A program made the translations under genes and the position numbers. A stretch of 64,000 bases of DNA from Globodera rostochiensis (lineage: Eukaryota > Nematoda > Chromadorea > Rhabditida > Heteroderidae), in assembly GCA_018350325.1 (NCBI GenBank), contig JAEVLN010000020.1, positions 275,546 to 339,545 on the forward strand. Direction: 5' to 3'. The notes under the pieces were generated by a model, which saw nothing but the letters and a program-made list of their open reading frames with translations, was not told the DNA's origin and did no database searches. Below, one piece after another: positions 1 to 10,500 of the stretch (its first letter is position 1; each line of letters opens with the position of its first letter).

Positions 1-75
1 AATAAAAACTAAGGCCAACAGCAAACGACTTTGAAGCAATCGAAACCAGAACCTCTTCAATTTCAACATTTTCAT
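1..75 (-). CDS. Possible 5' end of an ORF running off the window edge
   Basis: On the minus strand an ATG at 75 opens 25 codons that run to the window edge. The N-terminus is basic (MKMLKLKRFWFR) followed by a leucine-rich stretch, as in a signal peptide or signal anchor. A second frame (starting C-D-E-N-V-E-I-E-E) is also open over the same bases, so the frame is uncertain. No splice site or promoter decides it. The protein is not recognised and may be chance. Confidence 0.12.
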   Translation of the reverse strand, partial: MKMLKLKRFWFRLLQSRLLLALVFI

Positions 76-1286
76 CGCAAAAAAAACTATAATTAAAGAT
101 TTTACAGAGTGAGATGTTTCTCTAATTATTTTGTTTAATAACAAAAATGAAAATGATTAAACTGGTGCACCTAAAAAAACTAGAAAATTTGAATAACTTC
201 AAATCACTATTTTCATTAATTATAAAGGTTTTTAAGATAAAAAGAAGACATTAAATTAAAGATTGCGGTATCACGGCCTAAACAGTGCCCAGTAATAATA
301 ATGTTTATTAAAAGGCAAAAATTTTTTTTTGAATTAGAGCAATAAATTATAAAATGTGTATTAAACCCATTAAATTTCATTCTTATGTTAAAAATTTATT
401 TTATAGCAGAAGACTGCTTGCACCGAAAGATAATAATCTTTTTTTTTGTTGTTGTTAAACCCAAAACCCAAAAATTTTTGGTACAATTTTTTGTACAAAA
501 AACCCAAAAAATTTTTGGGTTTTGGGTCCGGACTCTAATCTTGATATATTACCTATTATATTCAGTTTATTTAAATTTAAACCCAATTTAAAATTACGTA
601 ATGTTAATCAGATATAAATGTAAAGTTGGAAAACAAATAAAATTATTTCATAAAAAAGATAAAAAATTCAATCGTTATTTTAGAAAGAATAAGAAAAGGT
701 ATTGCACATGTAAAAAAAACAATTGAATGGTTATTGTCAATTTATTTTTTAAAAAAACATTAAAACAGTTAAATATAAAAGCAATACATTAAGGTCAAAT
801 ACAATTCATTAAATCAGGGTGCCATTCGTCATAATTATCTAGAAATAAATTTTTAATAGAAACTCAGCTTGGGAAATTAAATAAAATTATACTACAAAAA
901 AATGAATTACCCAATAAATGAATTTTAATGCACTTGGACTGATTTGAAGACCTTATTTTTGATCAAGAATTAAATATGCATATGATCGAGTTATAATTTT
1001 TCACTATTAAATTACAGTTCTGACGAAATACATTTTTTTCTTGCTTTTTACAAATTTTAAAACTTAATATTATGTTATAAATTCATTTTATTAAAAGATA
1101 CTTGCAATAATTTTATTTATCATTAAACTGATGTTTAATTGTCTTAAATTATCTAAGATTTAATTCATAATAACTATATATATACACTCAGTTTATTTGA
1201 TATGTGCTCAAAAGATTTCTATACGCATTTATTGCATTTTTTTTTTAATCCATGTACTAACAATTTATTTTGCAATTCCTTTCCAG
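76..1286. other. AT-rich non-coding stretch
   Basis: Mostly A- and T-runs with no convincing ORF. It holds the fold-back sequence at 457-536 and a perfect TACTAAC branch-site-like heptamer near 1256, which belongs to the candidate exon at 1287. Nothing else was seen. Confidence 0.6.
457..536. repeat. Fold-back (inverted) repeat of CCCAAA/TTTGGG units
   Basis: The left arm (CCCAAAACCCAAAAATTTTT) is mirrored by a right arm (AAAAATTTTTGGGTTTTGGG), separated by a GTACAA...TTGTAC palindrome. The right flank GTCCGGACTCTA resembles the TAGAG-type ends of the hAT MITEs elsewhere in the window, so this may be a decayed MITE. No target duplication was found. Confidence 0.45.
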
Positions 1287-1346
1287 AATTTATTTTCTTA
1301 TCCATCCAAAGAAAAATAATCGATTCAATTTACTTAGCATTTTTAG
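1287..1346 (+). CDS. Candidate internal exon (60 nt)
   Basis: The upstream flank is textbook: TACTAAC at about 1256, a pyrimidine-rich stretch and CCTTTCCAG immediately before 1287. The exon ends at TTTTTAG followed by GTAAAA at 1347. One frame is open throughout (I-Y-F-L-I-H-P-K-K-N-N-R-F, phase 1 in). The body is as AT-rich as the flanks and the peptide is not recognised, so this may be a fortuitous combination of splice signals. Confidence 0.3.
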
Positions 1347-1444
1347 GTAAAATTTTTGTTTAAATAAATTTTAAATGTATTTACTAAAATTAACGTCTCA
1401 ATTCTTTATTTTATATGCAAATTATTGTGATATTTGCTGTATAA

Positions 1445-1567
1445 CCGTCTTTTGTCGGAGTTTACGTGGCCGAGTGCCTTCCCGCAATCCATCCCAGAAC
1501 AGACCGCACCATATACGGGCCGAGGACTATATTTAATGAATTCGTATTTTATAACTTTTCTCAATAA
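1445..1567 (+). CDS. Coding-like GC islet with a 40-codon open frame
   Basis: A GC-richer patch lies between AT-rich flanks. One frame is open from a TAA at 1442 to a TAA at 1565 and reads F-V-G-V-Y-V-A-E-C-L-P-A-I-H-P in its GC-rich part. It has no ATG, so it could only be an exon or a remnant. A possible acceptor (CTTTTGTCGGAG) lies inside it. No family is recognised. Confidence 0.17.
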   Translation, partial: PSFVGVYVAECLPAIHPRTDRTIYGPRTIFNEFVFYNFSQ

Positions 1568-2345
1568 TGTTTTTTAAGTTGTCGTTTACACACATTTTTA
1601 TTTTCATAACCATTATAACTTACAAATTGTATTTAAGTTCTTTAAAAAAAATTTATATTCACTTTTATTATATTTATTAGATTTTAATGTTTTACATCAA
1701 TTTTATTTTATAATGAAATTTTATTATACATTCTTGGTGAAGCAATTGAATTTTTCGTGGATTATTGGTTCGTTGATTTTTTTGTCTTTATGTTTTTGTT
1801 AAATTTGTTTTCAAAAGTATGTTTATCTTAAAGTATTCTTATAAACAATTTATTGTGTTTTTTCGAAAATAAATTATCTATCCCACAATGATTCCGCGCC
1901 AATTTTGAACGTTTTCTCAGAATGGGCTTCTTCTCCAGTACCTGATTTCAATTTTTAGTGATTTATTTGTCCAAAATTGTTTTTCACTTTTTTAAATATA
2001 TTTTTAGCCTTTCTTAAATAAATTACTATAATATGCCGTAGTAAATCAGCAAGAACATTTATTGATAAATATTGTATGTTTTTTAGTGAATTTAAATATT
2101 AATTTATATTTTTGTTTATAATTTGCTTTTTTAGTTTTTTTGGTGTTTAAAGTTTTAAAAATTATACCTAGCAATAGGTATGTGACAACAGTCCGTGCTT
2201 TTAATTCATTGTCGTTGAAATATATTTTTTTATCAATAGTCATTTATTTTGTATTATTTTATTATTTGTTTTACATTTATTATAATTTATAGTTAATTTT
2301 AATGAATTCGTATTTTATAACTTTTCTCAAAATGTTTCTAAGTTT
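1532..2345 (+). repeat. Two copies of a ~45-bp sequence, 765 bp apart
   Basis: The sequence beginning TTTAATGAATTCGTATTTTA occurs near 1532 and again near 2298 in the same orientation, diverging only slightly across about 45 bp (second copy ends ~2345). The span between is ordinary AT-rich DNA. This is a local duplication of unknown origin. Confidence 0.5.
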
Positions 2346-3437
2346 TGGCTATTTTATTAGTATGGAAGGAAAAAATAAAATATAAATCCAACCCATTCAG
2401 CCGGTAAAAAATTTCTTTTGGGTTTTAAAACATTTATCGTGAATTTTATCGTAGCTAAATGGTCGTGAATCAAATTAGGATTGTTATGTAAATATTTTTG
2501 TGCAAACGATGTTTCTCACAGCAAATACGACGAATCAATTCAAATCGATTTTCAAACGAACGGCTGCACAAAACATCATTATTCAGTCACTACTTGCCAA
2601 TCAATTTTCTTCTATTTTTCCGCAATATTTTTATTTGTTGTCATCATAAACAAATTTTAAATAAACTGATTTTTTCAATAATATAATTTTCTAAATATCT
2701 AATTAAAAGTAAAAATTATTAACAAGAAATTGCAAACTTAAAAAATTATTTCCTAATAATCAATCCACCCGTTTTAAATAAGAAAAAGACCGCTAAGCTA
2801 CCGGTTCTGGCGCAACGAGAGCTGTTTTGAACAAAATATGTTGATTTGAAATGCATGTCTTTTATTTTAAAACAATGTTTTTTAAATGTCTACAAAGCTT
2901 AATCAAAAAACCCAAAATTACAATCATCACCGAAAAACAAAATTATTAATTTACAAATATAAGGTGGTTTATTAAAAAGGATGAATAAATGATATTCACA
3001 ACATAAATAAACACCATCAGTATTTAACTAAATTACTTTTTAAATAATTAACAAAACATTCAAAGAAAAATAATTAAAGTATAATTTTTTAATAAATAAT
3101 AGTGATGATATTTATAATTTATTCCAGATCATTTCTATACATTTATTAAAAATATTATGCACCCAAAAATTGAGTAAATGACAATTAATGAACTAAAAGT
3201 ACTTTCTCCAACATTTAAAAGAATAAAATATAATATAACGAACGACAAACAATCCCCCTAAAAGCTGGAAAAAAGTAAGAAGTATTAAAAGATTAAATAA
3301 ATAAATAAAATGTAAAAGATTCACGATTTAGAGTAGAAGAAGAATGATTTAGATAATTTTTTCAGAAGTTACAAAATTCCCTTTGCTCTTAAAATTTTAA
3401 CATGATAATAAATTTTAGAAATTAAAAAAAAATTTTA
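2346..3437. other. AT-rich stretch, no gene seen
   Basis: Contains a GC-richer patch at about 2770-2825 (ending near GCGCAACGAGAGCTG) but no frame or splice pair that can be supported. From about 2700 the plus strand changes from T-rich to A-rich. Confidence 0.5.
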
Positions 3438-3998
3438 CTTTTGAAGAAATAGTGTGCTAAAAAGAGAGAGTCAGATGACGAAAGTAATGGGCATAACGCA
3501 CCCCATCTAATAATTTTTTAGTTATTTGAACATATTTTTTGAAGAAATAGTGTGCCAATAGAGAGTCAGACGGTTATAGTAATTTGCTCATCAACGCACC
3601 CCATCTAATAATTTTTTAGTTACTTTTTTAAACATTTTATTTTTTGAAGAAATAGTGTGCTATAAAGAGAGAGTCAGACGGTTAGAGTAATTTGATCATC
3701 AACGCACCCCATCTAATAATTTTTAGTTACTTTTTTGAACATTTTATTTTTTGAAGAAATAGTGTGTTAAAAAGAGAGAGTCAGACGGTTAGAGTAATTT
3801 GCTCATCAACGCACCCCATCTAATAATTTTTTAGTTACTTTTTGGAACATTTTATTTTTTGAAGAAATAGTGTGCCAAAAAGAGTGAGTAGTCAGACGGT
3901 TAGAGTAATTTGCTCATCAACGCACCCCATCTAAAATATTTTAGTTTACTTTTTTGATGATTTTATTTTTTAAAGAAATAGTGTGCTAAAAAGGAGAG
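3438..3998 (+). repeat. Satellite array A, about five to six units of ~105 bp
   Basis: Unit starts (GAAGAAATAGTGTG or variants) fall near 3443, 3541, 3646, 3753, 3861 and 3973, a period of about 98-112 bp. Each unit carries the conserved core GAGAGAGTCAGACGGTTAGA and then CATCAACGCACCCCATCTAA. The same satellite recurs at 12.4 kb (inverted) and 22.6 kb (direct). No coding frame is conserved across units. Such dispersed short arrays can be internal repeats of transposons such as Helitron relatives; no element ends were identified here. Confidence 0.9.
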
Positions 3999-5680
3999 AA
4001 ATTATTTGAAATCTTGATTACTTAAAATGGAACAAAAGTCATACCATTATTGGGCGAAAAAAATGCTGATGTTAAAAAATAGAAAAAATCATTTTGTGAC
4101 CTACGCTGTACCAAGTTAGTCTGCAAATGCAAATCCCTAAAATTGGTTTTATATGATTAACTTATAAAATACAAAAACAAAGCGACAATAAAATTTAAAA
4201 AGCAACACATTAGCGATGTAAAATTATCTAAATAAAATGACACAAATTTTAAATAAATGCAAGAACGATTTTAGATTTGAAAAAAGGCGTAAACATTAAA
4301 CCTTATTTTATTTAAAATTTCACAAAGAAAAAGTGGTATTAGTGAAATAACCAATATTTAAATATTGTAAGTTGGTGGGGCTCGAAGACATCTACATCTG
4401 TCTCCGAACGAACGATTTCCCGTCTCAATCTATATACCGTAGGGACCAATATAATATACAAATCCCATAATTTGAAATATTAAAACAATTCGCACCGTTT
4501 GAACATTTGTGTGTGTGTGTGTGTGTCAGCAGTTGCGCAAACCCACAAATTGAAAGAGATCATTTGATTTACCTAAAAAAGCTAAACTAAGGTTTTCATT
4601 AATTATTTAAATTATTCATATTAAATTTTCATCTTTTCTCTGGTATCGTTAAAGACTATTTAATCATGATACAAAACTATGTGATACAAATATTTATTCA
4701 TAGAACTAATAAATAAGATAAAATTTTTGGTTACCGCAATAGAGCATTTCGAGGTCAAAACTCTCTAAATATCAAGGTCATAAAATAAAAAACATATTAA
4801 ATAATGCAGATTTTAATAATTCAAACAATACTTTTACAAAAAAAAATTTAGACTCAAGTAATTGGTTTCATATAGTCCGTATAAACAAAAAAAGAGTTAA
4901 AATATTATTTGCGAATTACCAGTCTGAGTTTCTCTGGGTTTTAATATATATTTATAAGGTTCTGCTGCCAATTCTGCTGCCAATCAAAAACGTAAAATGT
5001 TACAAATTCATATTTTTTAAATTTGAAGTTTACTAGAAATATCCAACAAAAATTTGTTTTTAATATATTTCATAACAAAAAAAAATTTAGATCAAATGGA
5101 CTGAAAGTAAAAATGTGTTAAATAAAAAACTTGAGTAAAATAATAGATAAATATTCCCTTAATATTAAAACAACAAAACATTATTACAGTAATAACAAAA
5201 CTAAAAAAAGTGATGAAAACAGAAAGTTCAAATAATATTCGCATTTGCGATTACGGAGTTCGGAAAAAGGTTTGGGTTGCGTTTTACAATATATTAACTG
5301 GAATAACATGTTAAATTACATCTATTTAAATGAAATGTATTAAAAGAATTATATACTAACATTGAATGAAAAGTACGACTTAAAATCATTTAAATGCATA
5401 AAAAAATATCAAGGAACTCATTTTTTATTACCATAAATAACAATTTGGCGCTGCTCAATAATTACATAATTTAAAAAACATTATAAATGAATTATTAAAA
5501 TTAATCTTGAAAAACACAATATAATATATAATACTCGGAAATCAAATATATTATTAGAAAAAAACTATAGTACAAATTATTAATAACCAGACGCCTGCTA
5601 AAGCATGGGAGGAAAAAGTGAACTGTTCCTAGGGTTTTTCTTTTTTTTAAATTAATTTATTTGATTAATTTATTTATTTA
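3999..5680. other. A-rich stretch with one GC islet and a GT microsatellite
   Basis: A GC islet at about 4370-4450 begins with GTAAGTTGG, a good splice-donor match, and has a short open frame on the plus strand; the reverse strand ends in a tRNA B-box-like TTCGAGCCCC. Neither is enough for a gene call. Near 4955 the word CTGCTGCCAAT is duplicated in tandem. Confidence 0.45.
4508..4526 (+). repeat. (GT)n microsatellite
   Basis: An uninterrupted GT dinucleotide run of about nine units followed by CAGCAGTTG. Confidence 0.9.
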
Positions 5681-5692
5681 ATGCGATTAATT

Positions 5693-5780
5693 TTGAGTCC
5701 GCTCCTGGACGGGCAAGGCCTCTCTGGGATTGGGCAAGCCTTTATAAGGCTTTTCCCAAGGACGGGCACGCCCTTATCTT
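5693..5780. repeat. Short GC-rich palindromic insertion, probable MITE remnant
   Basis: A GC-rich block in AT-rich DNA that contains repeated GGGCAAG/CTTGCCC-type words and a hairpin (GGGCAAGCC, TATAA loop, GGCTTTTCCC). It begins near TGAGTCCGCTCCTGGACGG. No matched target duplication was found, so the element type is unresolved. Confidence 0.4.
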
Positions 5781-5863
5781 TGAAATTTTTTAAAACAAAA
5801 TTGCATTTTATATTTTATTCATTTTCTTTCTTTATTTTATTTTTTTTAATTTACAGTAATTTC

Positions 5864-6879
5864 CAGGCATGGACACGGTTATGAATTTCCTTAACCGTAA
5901 CCGCCCGTCCTCAAACACTTAGAAACGTTAACCGTCCGTAACCGCCCGTCTTAAAAATCTCATAACCGTTAACCGCCCGTAACCGCCCGTCCTCAAAATC
6001 TCATAACCGTTAACCGCCCGCGGTTATCCGCGGTTAACCGCATTATTTAAAAATCAATAAAGTTTTCCAGATTTTGAACAATCGATTTTTCAAAACTATT
6101 TTTTTCCGATCGTGATGTGGCGTCCTTCTAAAATTAAATCAAAATTGATGTGTATTGAACTTAACAAGTGATTTTTTATCAGATTTTGTCAATGAATAAA
6201 ATTTTTAAATCTCTTTCTAACACTTTCATGATTAAAATCTAACAAAGCGTGACCGATCAGAGAATTTTTTCTGTGTTTTTTGCGCTTTAGATTTATAAAA
6301 TATTTTTTAGGCGGTGTGGGGGTTCGGCGGTGCCGATAGGCACCGCCGGGAGAAAAAAATTGAATATTTACCGACTTATGCTAAGAAAAATTGTCAAATT
6401 TAGGTGATTGAACGTTTTAAAATGCACTAATTATTTATGTAAACACTTAGAATTTTACTTTTTATAGCTAAAATTTTTGTAAAAAATTGTAAGAATACTA
6501 AAAAGGAGGGATATTAAAATATAAATAAAATGATTACAGCGGATGGGGATAGAACTTAGAACAAATAAAATCAGTCGAAGAGTTTCACCACTAAGCCACT
6601 GGATCGATAAAATAATTTGGTGAAATGTGAATAAAAGCCAAAGAAATTATAAGGCAAATCATCTCAATCCTCACCAGCCAAAAAATAACGGATACGACGG
6701 TTAACCGCGGTTTTAGAGGTCATAACCGTTAACCGACCGTAACCGCCCGCCCTCAAAATCTCATAACCGTTAACCGCCCGTAACCGCGACCTTTTAAATT
6801 CCATAACCGTTAACCGCGGGTAACCGCGGTTAACCGAACCGCGGATAACCGCGGTTACGGGTAACCGTGTCCATGCCTG
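5864..6879. mobile_element. Non-autonomous hAT transposon (1,016 bp)
   Basis: The ends are inverted repeats beginning CAGGCATGGACACGGTTA. The element is flanked by a perfect 8-bp duplication, GTAATTTC at 5856-5863 and again at 6880-6887, diagnostic of hAT transposition. Subterminal DNA is built of many TAACCGCCCG/CGGTTAACCGC words that can fold. There is no transposase frame, so it must have been moved in trans. The core carries a tRNA-like A-box segment (minus strand, 6549-6612) and a GGCGGTGCCGATAGGCACCG patch. A related copy lies at 24,253-25,194. Confidence 0.92.
6549..6612 (-). ncRNA. tRNA-derived segment inside the hAT element
   Basis: On the minus strand the sequence reads CCAGTGGCTTAGTGGTGAAA, a strong match to the tRNA D-arm/A-box, followed about 40 nt later by a degraded B-box (AAGTTCTATCC). 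The same segment is present in the 24-kb copy with a better B-box. It is not a functional tRNA: no acceptor stem is visible. It was probably a SINE or tRNA pseudogene captured by the ancestor of this family. Confidence 0.5.
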
Positions 6880-6899
6880 GTAATTTCCCCTCCACTTAC

Positions 6900-7351
6900 T
6901 TTTCACTACTATAATTGTTCTATGGGGTGCACTACTGGGGGCACCAGCAGTAAGGTTCTATCTCTCTCTCCTTACGCTCGTGTTTCTACCCCTTTCTCTC
7001 ACTTTTTCACACTATTTCTCTTCCTCCTTGATCTGACCATATCTCGATTAATTTTGATCAGAACTGCTCAAACTTTTTTGTTTAGTTCAGTTTTTTAAGC
7101 TGAATTTTATCATATATAATTTATTTTACAAAATTTCAAATTTAAAAATTTAATTGGTAAAATTCGAATTTTACCATTTTGACCCCAGCCAAATATAGGC
7201 ATAAATTGGTTAGACCCCCATTACGACCTTCAGCCCGAACCAAACCGGGCAATGGACTGCTTTTTAATTGGTGAAGAAATCTTCCGTGTTTATTAGTATA
7301 TTTTGCATAAATTTGGTTTAATAAATAATTATTAACACACATAAATTTTGA
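6900..7351. other. TC-rich tract and a transposon-like GC patch
   Basis: 6920-7040 is pyrimidine-rich with a small GGGTGC/GGGGGCACC hairpin. 7180-7260 read on the minus strand contains GCCCGGTTTGGTTCGGGCTG, a style of sequence common in hAT ends, but no second end or target duplication was found. A 75-codon minus-strand frame across it has no supporting features. Confidence 0.35.
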
Positions 7352-7453
7352 AACAAAACGCACAGACAACTACTGCTCAAGGATTGGCGTCTCAATCAAA
7401 TCAACGATGCCTTGAATGTTCGTTACGAGTTGTACGCGCTGGAGTTGCTGTAA
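7352..7453 (+). CDS. Coding-like islet, 33 codons, possible last exon
   Basis: An open frame runs from after TGA at 7349 to TAA at 7451. It spells an amphipathic, helix-like peptide (D-W-R-L-N-Q-I-N-D-A-L-N-V-R-Y-E-L-Y-A-L-E-L-L). There is no ATG. A weak acceptor (ACGCACAG) precedes the GC-richer portion. The family is not recognised. Confidence 0.22.
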   Translation, partial: NKTHRQLLLKDWRLNQINDALNVRYELYALELL

Positions 7454-8047
7454 TCGCGTCGTAATCTTTTATATTGATCTAGACTAAATTTAAATCTTTC
7501 TTAAACTTCTATTTATTTTTTTGTAAATATGCTCATTAGAAAGTGTAAATTCTAATATTTATTTATTATCGAGACATTTAAAATGGGTCCTTTGTTGATT
7601 TTGTTTAATGTTTAACTTTGTACATCTTGCTTCCCGTTTTTATTGCATGATCACGTTAAGCATATAATAATCGATTTTATTTTATTTTTTTGTGTTTTTT
7701 ACATAATAAACATATTATCAAATTTATCCATTTTCGAACAATAAATAAAATTTAATTTGACTTTTGTGGTATGATACTTTTTTTATTTATATCAACGTAT
7801 TAATGGGCTCGTTTCATAAAAGGGTTTTTCCTCCTTTGAAACTCCCGTGGCCGTGTACATCGTTGCGCAAGAAAAAGCAAAATATTATCATTTGATTAAA
7901 CGTAACATTTTTGTATTTACTTTATGCATGTGTCTATTTGTTGCATGCAAATTTATTTGGTTTCATATATTTTTAAGCGTTATTCATAGTCTTTAATTTA
8001 TATTGAATAAAAATTAACTATATATAATTTTCATTAGATTTTGACAG
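7454..8047. other. T-rich stretch with one GC patch
   Basis: The patch at about 7810-7875 is open in more than one frame on both strands. The minus-strand version (25 codons from an ATG at 7892) happens to match a Walker A spacing and was rejected as chance. Nothing else was seen. Confidence 0.45.
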
Positions 8048-8118
8048 GTATGCCACCCACCGACTCGGTTCATGTGTGCTGCGAATCCGCGCGGCACTCG
8101 ATGCGCGAGAATATATAA
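8048..8118 (+). CDS. Candidate exon led by a good acceptor, 22-codon ORF
   Basis: The acceptor TTTTCATTAGATTTTGACAG ends at 8047. An ATG at 8050 opens M-P-P-T-D-S-V-H-V-C-C-E-S-A-R-H-S-M-R-E-N-I and stops at 8116. The GC-rich body (with a GCGCG...CGCGC hairpin) stands out sharply from its flanks. It could be a terminal exon; the reverse strand is also open for 30 codons, so strand is not certain. Confidence 0.27.
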
Positions 8119-9287
8119 ATTGTTTATTAATATTTGACTATATTTAAGATTTTTTATTATTTAGAACAATTTTATACCCTTGATAATCATAGGTATTTAG
8201 TTAATTGCATATTCTTATTGAGCAGACCACCATTATAAATCCAATTATTAGCCGGGCTTTTGAAGGTTTAGAGTTTGGTTTTTTAAAATATTTTATTCAA
8301 ATTTTTGACATAAAATTTACTCAGATAAAAAAATTGTTACATAGCGTTTTTAATCATTTTTATCCGATATAATAATGATAAATAATAAATCCATCATTAC
8401 CACAAGCAAATTATTTATAAATTTAAGTGGGATAAAGAATTTTTAAAATAAAAAAACAATCAACTTGTAAATTATAACATGTTATTAAAGCCTTAAAATA
8501 CAAAAAAACGATAAATTGAAGAAAAGTTGATTTAACAAATTGGAAGCCGGAAAAATTCCTAAACAAAAAAATATGAAGAAGAATGTTAGAAATTCAATGA
8601 ATTTTGTAAAAACAGCAGCAAATGACCAAAATAGATTAGAAATGTATAACATATAATAAATAAATTGACAAATAATGTATAAAATACTAAGTTAATAAAA
8701 TGACTTTAATAATTTGCCACAAAAACTACCTGTTTCTTCAACATCTACATAAGTGTTGTTGAGACAATTATTAACACCAAAAATTTCTAAGGGCAAGTCA
8801 TTGGTCTCAGAAAATATTTTCTTTGTTTTTTTCCATTTCAGGAAATATAAACTCTAGTCACTTATGTTGTTTTAACAGATTTTATATCATCTTATTCAAA
8901 ATATTGTAACAATAAATAAAATTAAAAAATATATAAAATTTTCCCTATAAAAAACTGTTTAATTAACTAAGTACTAAATAAATCGTTTACAATATTACTG
9001 ATCAAACCACTAACATTATTGATTAAAAAACAAAAATATTAATGAAATATAAGATAAGTACACGGTTCGAGTCTCGCGGCAAACCGAGTTCCAAAGTTTA
9101 CGAGAAGAGTCCAAAATTTTTAAATAAAATCCACTCGTGAAGAAAAAAAAGTTGTGCTAGTTTTTTGTACGGCTAACTAAATAATTTTTCGAAAAGAAAA
9201 AATACATGTAAAATATTATATAAACTGAAAAAACAATATTTTTTTAAAATAAATAAAAGAATAAAAACAATTTATAATAATTATAAA
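8119..9287. other. AT-rich stretch, no gene seen
   Basis: T-rich up to about 8.4 kb, then A-rich on the plus strand. At 9064 GGTTCGAGTCTCG matches a tRNA B-box but has no A-box or stems around it. Confidence 0.5.
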
Positions 9288-9410
9288 AAGTTTAACTTAT
9301 TCACCACCCGTACAGTGAGTGATAAACGTGCCTCATTTGTCAGCTGCATCATCAGTGAAGGGAAGAAATGGCATGGCGGCTTGTTACGTCCAGTTGACTT
9401 CGCGATTTAA
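9288..9410 (+). CDS. Coding-like islet, 40 codons, strand ambiguous
   Basis: The plus-strand frame ends at TAA 9408 and reads S-D-K-R-A-S-F-V-S-C-I-I-S-E-G-K-K-W-H-G-G in its middle. GTGAGT after CCGTACA near 9316 is a strong donor match, so the exon could end there. The opposite strand is open for 42 codons over the same patch. One strand is probably a shadow; the sequence does not say which. Confidence 0.22.
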   Translation, partial: KFNLFTTRTVSDKRASFVSCIISEGKKWHGGLLRPVDFAI

Positions 9411-9891
9411 AATAAGTTAATTCACTCTTTATGCTATTGTTTTTAGTAATTATTTTATTTTAATTTTTTTGTTACTTAATGCTCCGTCTATTTAGAAGTT
9501 TTCTTCTAAATTCAATATTAATTTATTTTTTTATGTGTTTTTTACAATCTAAACACCTAACATTTAACAAAATATCAAAAAATAAATTGACCAGGCTGTT
9601 AATGAGAAATATTATGAATAATAGGTATCATAAAAGGTTAATGACATTTTATAAAACAACAACACATAAGCGATATTGCTATTTTTGCTAAATCAAGAGT
9701 ATATTTTATTGTTTAATTTAAAAATTTTATAGCGTCTAGTTTATTTAATATTATTTAGTTCTCACAATCGATTGAAAATTCTTTTTTGTCATTGCCTATT
9801 TTTAAATGCTAAAAAAAGTTAGTTGGTTGATGCATCAATTAATAGTGTACAAGTTTAAAAAGGAATAAGAAATAGTAATATTTTGTATCAA

Positions 9892-10038
9892 ATGTTTTTT
9901 TTTTATTTGGATTATTTTACTATAACGACGACTTTAGCACTGTGCGGCTTTCGACGGGCTTGTGAAGAAAACTTCAATCATGGCCTCACCAGATTTTTAT
10001 TGTTTAGAAATATCGGATTAATTAATTTTACGCTTTAA
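9892..10038 (+). CDS. Small ORF (48 aa) abutting a hAT MITE
   Basis: An ATG at 9892 opens 48 codons to TAA at 10036. The first residues are hydrophobic (M-F-F-F-Y-L-D-Y-F-T), and the middle is a GC-richer coding-like section (L-A-L-C-G-F-R-R-A-C-E-E-N-F-N-H-G). The 180-bp hAT MITE inserted at the end of the ORF: its left 8-bp target copy (10033-10040) overlaps the stop codon. The function is unknown and it may be an exon or chance. Confidence 0.27.
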   Translation: MFFFYLDYFTITTTLALCGFRRACEENFNHGLTRFLLFRNIGLINFTL

Positions 10039-10040
10039 CC

Positions 10041-10220
10041 TAGAGACCGGTCGAGACGAGATCTCGTCTCGAAATCTCGAAAAATCTCGACGAGATTCTC
10101 GAGAAATCTCGTCTCGACATCTCGTCTCGAATAAAACTGAATTTTCGAGATTTTTCGAGATCCGAGATTTTTTCGAGAATCTCGTCTCGAGTCTCGCTCG
10201 AAGCTCAAGTCCGGTCTCTA
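10041..10220. mobile_element. hAT MITE made of TCTCGAGA words (180 bp)
   Basis: Ends TAGAGACCGG and CCGGTCTCTA form the inverted repeats. The flanking 8-mers CTTTAACC (10033-10040) and CTTTAAAC (10221-10228) match at 7 of 8 positions, a hAT-size duplication. The interior is almost entirely permutations of CGAGATCTCG/TCTCGAGA, so a single strand folds into dense hairpins. It has no coding capacity. Confidence 0.88.
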
Positions 10221-10362
10221 CTTTAAACTTACTGATATTGCTTACAATAATGAGGTTCTTTAAATATATATTATAATGCTTTTATCATTTAAGATTAATA
10301 TTAGAGAAATTATATGCGTTTAAAGGGGCCCATATGCACAATCTCAAGTAGGATAATTGTTT

Positions 10363-10500
10363 TTGTAAGTTTAATTATGCATTATTTATTAAACATTCTC
10401 TGGAGGCGATTGTAAAATTTTCTTTAAAAAATTGTAAGTTTAATTATGCATTATTTATTAAACATTCTCTGGAGGCGATTGTAAAATTTTCTTTAAAAAA
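10363..10500 (+). repeat. Perfect 69-bp tandem duplication
   Basis: Unit 1 (10363-10431) and unit 2 (10432-10500) are identical by eye, each containing ACATTCTCTGGAGGCGATTG. Identity this high in fast-drifting AT-rich DNA points to a recent event, or an assembly artefact. Confidence 0.85.

Noticed and set aside
457..528. TTTTGGG/TTTGGG words resembling telomere repeats
   Set aside because: Only two units per arm and arranged as an inverted repeat, not a tandem array.
6664..6906. 80-codon minus-strand frame with repeated R-L-T-V-M
   Set aside because: Translation of the TAACCG subterminal repeats of the hAT element.
7816..7892. Minus-strand 25-codon ORF containing G-S-F-K-G-G-K-T, a Walker A-like pattern
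   Set aside because: Too short, no downstream NTPase motifs, and the plus strand is equally open.
8050..8110. CACCGACTCGG word on the plus strand, like the hairpin of a Cas9 tracrRNA
   Set aside because: Single short coincidence; no repeats, spacers or Cas genes in this eukaryotic sequence.
9060..9085. GGTTCGAGTCTCG, a B-box match
   Set aside because: No A-box or cloverleaf stems nearby; not a tRNA.
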